Part shown: positions 62,037 through 64,000 of the stretch, one piece after another
Layout of the letters: each line of letters begins with the position of its first letter
Numbering within the stretch: the stretch's first letter is position 1
Origin: SKVR01 sp964453995
Lineage (GTDB): Bacteria > Bacteroidota > Bacteroidia > Bacteroidales > UBA7960
DNA length: 64,000 nucleotides
Assembly (NCBI GenBank): GCA_964453995.1
Contig: CAYVQC010000010.1
Location: 1-64,000 of the forward strand
Direction: 5' to 3'
The notes under the pieces: generated by a model
Told to the model about the DNA's origin: nothing
Seen by the model: only the letters and a program-made list of their open reading frames with translations
Databases searched by the model: none
Translations under genes and position numbers: made by a program

Positions 62037-62654
62037 ACAAAAAAGCGCCCCCGCATATCACATGAGAGGACGCCAAACCTACAGATTGCTATCTTTACTT
62101 CACCCTATGGTGAAACGTTCAGGTATACGAATGTTTTCTTTTATCACAGTTATTCCGGTCATCCAGGATAAGGTGTTCCGAAACATTCGGCCTGCGATAA
62201 AAAAAACATGCAATATGAATCAAAGATCATCAGATGATAATGAAAGCCTGTTTCAGCCTATTATTCTCATCATGCAGATAAGCAATGAACTACACGAAAA
62301 GATACGACACTCACACAAATAAAACATGCAGCAAAATGAGAACTGTTCCTTATCGAATTTGCGTTTTTAAAAACCCGAAATGGTTTTCTGCAAATAACAA
62401 ACACGTACTTTTTCGAACATTACATCGACAAAAATACGCAATATTATCATACGGATAAATACCTACATAGTTAAAGGCTAAAAACAGGTATTTTCACCCA
62501 TTATGATAAGGGTTAAACTCTATCAGGATTTTCTTACTACAGGATAACCGAGAAGGGGTTCAGAGGTTTAGCAGGAGTAGAAAAAAGATGTGTTTTGTGA
62601 GATAAAACATTAGGATAAATACGTCTTCAGAATCCCATTCCTGAAACGAGTTTA
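62037..62654. other. Gene-free stretch with one shared word pair
   Basis: This AT-rich region has no reading frame with family likeness. The only notable feature is AAAACAGGTA overlapping TATTTTCACCCATTA (62481-62503), both also present at 7185-7209. No terminator-like hairpin with a U-tract is seen after the sigma factor stop. Confidence 0.4.
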
Positions 62655-63260
62655 TTAAAACTTCCCTTGCGAATCCTTAAGGATATTGAAGAGAAATTCT
62701 CTTGCTCTGAACAACTGGGCTTTTACCGTTCCCAGAGGCAGGTCAAGTTCTTCGCATATTTCTTCATAAGAATATTCATCGAAATACCGCAATTGGATAA
62801 GCTTTTTATACCTGGGTTTGAGCTGTTCAACCAACTGGCGCATAAGCTGTATCTTTTGCGATTTGATAAGGTTTTCTTCGGGATCGAGCCCCTGCGATGT
62901 CATTTTGTGTGCCTGGTAGGATTCGCTGATATCCTCATAGTTTTCATTGGCAAGAACATTTTTCTTTTTCTTGCGCATGAAGTCAATACAGTTATTGGAG
63001 GCAATTTTAAACAGCCATGTGCTGAACGCGTAATCGGGGGTATATTGTGAAAGATTTTTAAAAGCTTTGCCAAAAGCTTCCAGGGTGAGATCTTCGGCAT
63101 CGTCTACATTTCCGGTCATTTTAACCAGCATAAAATAAATGGTATCCCTGTACAATCTCATCAATTCGGTAAAGGCCATCTGGTCGCCTTTTTCAACGGC
63201 TAACCTCACCAACTCATAATCTCTTTGCGCCTTTTCTGTCAGATTGGGATTTACTTCCAT
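62655..63260 (-). CDS. ECF-type RNA polymerase sigma factor
   Basis: This 201-residue sigma factor has region 2 (about 20-100; FTELMRLYRDTIYFMLVKMT, GNVDDAEDLTLEAFGKAFKN, FSTWLFKIASNNCIDFMRKK) and region 4 (about 130-190; YEEICEELDLPLGTVKAQLF, RAREFLFNIL). No anti-sigma gene follows it within the window. Its start overlaps the end of the glycosyltransferase gene by 10 bp, so the two are translationally coupled. That coupling suggests housekeeping or envelope-linked expression rather than control by an adjacent anti-sigma factor. Its target promoters are not known. Confidence 0.93.
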   Translation of the reverse strand: MEVNPNLTEKAQRDYELVRLAVEKGDQMAFTELMRLYRDTIYFMLVKMTGNVDDAEDLTLEAFGKAFKNLSQYTPDYAFSTWLFKIASNNCIDFMRKKKKNVLANENYEDISESYQAHKMTSQGLDPEENLIKSQKIQLMRQLVEQLKPRYKKLIQLRYFDEYSYEEICEELDLPLGTVKAQLFRAREFLFNILKDSQGKF

Positions 63261-64000
63261 TTATTCTTTCTGTAAAACAAATTAGCTATGGCAAAAATCG
63301 GATTAAGCAAAACAAATATCAAATCAAATATTGGCGAATATAAAAATAATTTCTTTTCTAAAAACCTTTTGCCTGCATTATAGTAGATTAAAACCTGGGA
63401 TGCCATTCGTAACAACACCAAAGTTAAAGCAATGATTAAAGATAGTGGGTTTTGGGCCAAAAACAAAAGTACCACCAGCGACACATAAAAAAATGTGCCC
63501 GATAATGCAAACAAACCCAACCTGAATTTGTCGATAGCTTTGTAATAAATACCGGTTGACAAATGTCTTTTTTTCTGCTTAAACCAGGCAACAAATGTTC
63601 TTTTGGCTCTTGAAAAGGTAATGGCTTCCGGATTGAGGCATACCGCAGTATTGCTACTGGTGGCAGCCTGGTTTACAAACAGGTCATCATCGCCGGATTT
63701 GATTTTGTAATGTGCCGCAAATCCTCCGGTTTTAAAAAACAAGCTCTTACGATACGCCAGATTTCTGCCTACTCCCATATAGGGCGATCCCGCCATGGCA
63801 AAACCCAGGTATTGCATAGCGATGCTGAGGGTATCAAATCTGATCAGCTTATTGAGAAAACCTGGTCTTTCTTCGTAGCCACCATAACCCAGCACAAGGT
63901 CTTTACCCTTAGCAAAAGGTCTGCTCATTTCTTTTACCCAGTTCGGAGAGTTGGGCTTGCAATCTGCATCGGTCAACAACACAATCTCATTCTTTGCAGA
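63251..64000 (-). CDS. GT2 family glycosyltransferase, C-terminal part
   Basis: This is the last 249 codons of a gene that runs off the right edge. The frame stays open to the edge; the first internal ATG lies at 63982. It contains the DxD-like LLTDADCKP, the acceptor region GYGGYEERPGFLNKLIRFD and ASPYMGVGRNLAYRK, the catalytic Asp region KSGDDDLFVNQAA, and KQKKRHLSTG in place of the Q/RxxRW motif. Three or four membrane segments end the protein (about 175-243). This is the pattern of membrane-bound GT2 enzymes that make or extend polysaccharides. It is cotranscribed with the sigma factor through a 10-bp overlap. Confidence 0.88.
   Translation of the reverse strand, partial: SAKNEIVLLTDADCKPNSPNWVKEMSRPFAKGKDLVLGYGGYEERPGFLNKLIRFDTLSIAMQYLGFAMAGSPYMGVGRNLAYRKSLFFKTGGFAAHYKIKSGDDDLFVNQAATSSNTAVCLNPEAITFSRAKRTFVAWFKQKKRHLSTGIYYKAIDKFRLGLFALSGTFFYVSLVVLLFLAQNPLSLIIALTLVLLRMASQVLIYYNAGKRFLEKKLFLYSPIFDLIFVLLNPIFAIANLFYRKNKWK

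Noticed and set aside
61891..62076. Longer N-terminus (62 residues) for the PepSY-like protein
   Set aside because: The extension runs through a -7-like box, is not family-like, and the true family start (MNIRRINRAIHRDLG) has its own ATG.
62062..62322. Plus-strand 86-residue reading frame in the gap before the sigma factor
   Set aside because: It has no recognisable features and no promoter match, and it starts inside the upstream region of the PepSY-like gene.

Overview
The window comes from a member of the Bacteroidota, most likely a Bacteroidales/Marinilabiliales-type heterotroph. I cannot name a species. Four lines of evidence support this: type IX secretion (T9SS) C-terminal sorting tails on three secreted proteins; SprB repeats; promoters of the Bacteroidota form TTG-N19-TAnnTTTG; and starts without Shine-Dalgarno sequences. 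The sequence looks chromosomal. I see no rRNA, tRNA, CRISPR array, transposase or phage gene.

Layout. 0-1 kb: the start of an exopolysaccharide export operon (Wza-type lipoprotein, then a truncated Wzz/Wzc protein). 1-2.1 kb: a gene-free stretch holding a strong candidate for an undescribed structured RNA with its own promoter and U-tract. 2.1-6.5 kb: a small unknown protein, then a carboxylase operon accD-accA-(carboxyltransferase fused to a full BCCP). 6.5-16.2 kb: a structured intergenic region and a 2951-residue secreted T9SS protein. 16.5-22 kb: a coiled-coil lipoprotein, and a sigma54-type response regulator convergent with a hybrid histidine kinase. 22-26.5 kb: SelO, Hsp20, photolyase and a lipoprotein. 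26.5-31.7 kb: two related membrane receptors (Cache or four-helix sensor, HAMP, GAF, PAS) without any output domain, followed by a YfiR-like periplasmic protein. 31.8-36.5 kb: Nudix hydrolase, OB-fold lipoprotein, glycogen branching enzyme and small membrane proteins. 36.8-42 kb: cyanophycinase, a CphA-like synthetase whose Mur-ligase half is degenerate, isoaspartyl dipeptidase and RNase Z. 42-44.7 kb: lipoate ligase, DUF6973-like protein and HEAT-like repeat protein. 44.7-58.5 kb: three further large or medium secreted proteins and a DUF3127 protein. 58.5-60.4 kb: aspartase fused to a cyclic-nucleotide-binding-like domain. 60.4-64 kb: DMT exporter, PepSY-type membrane protein, ECF sigma factor and a truncated GT2 glycosyltransferase.

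How genes may work together. The most interesting unit is the cyanophycin-like locus at 36.8-41.0 kb. The synthetase keeps the ATP-grasp site but has lost the Mur-ligase P-loop, as in CphA2-type enzymes that polymerise ready-made beta-aspartyl dipeptides. The cyanophycinase would release such dipeptides and the isoaspartyl dipeptidase would split them, giving aspartate. A separately encoded aspartase with a regulatory-looking domain lies 17 kb away and could remove that aspartate to fumarate. This link is inference. A second theme is surface biology: polysaccharide export, giant T9SS-exported proteins (one carrying a perfect 431-bp internal duplication) and many sensory proteins.
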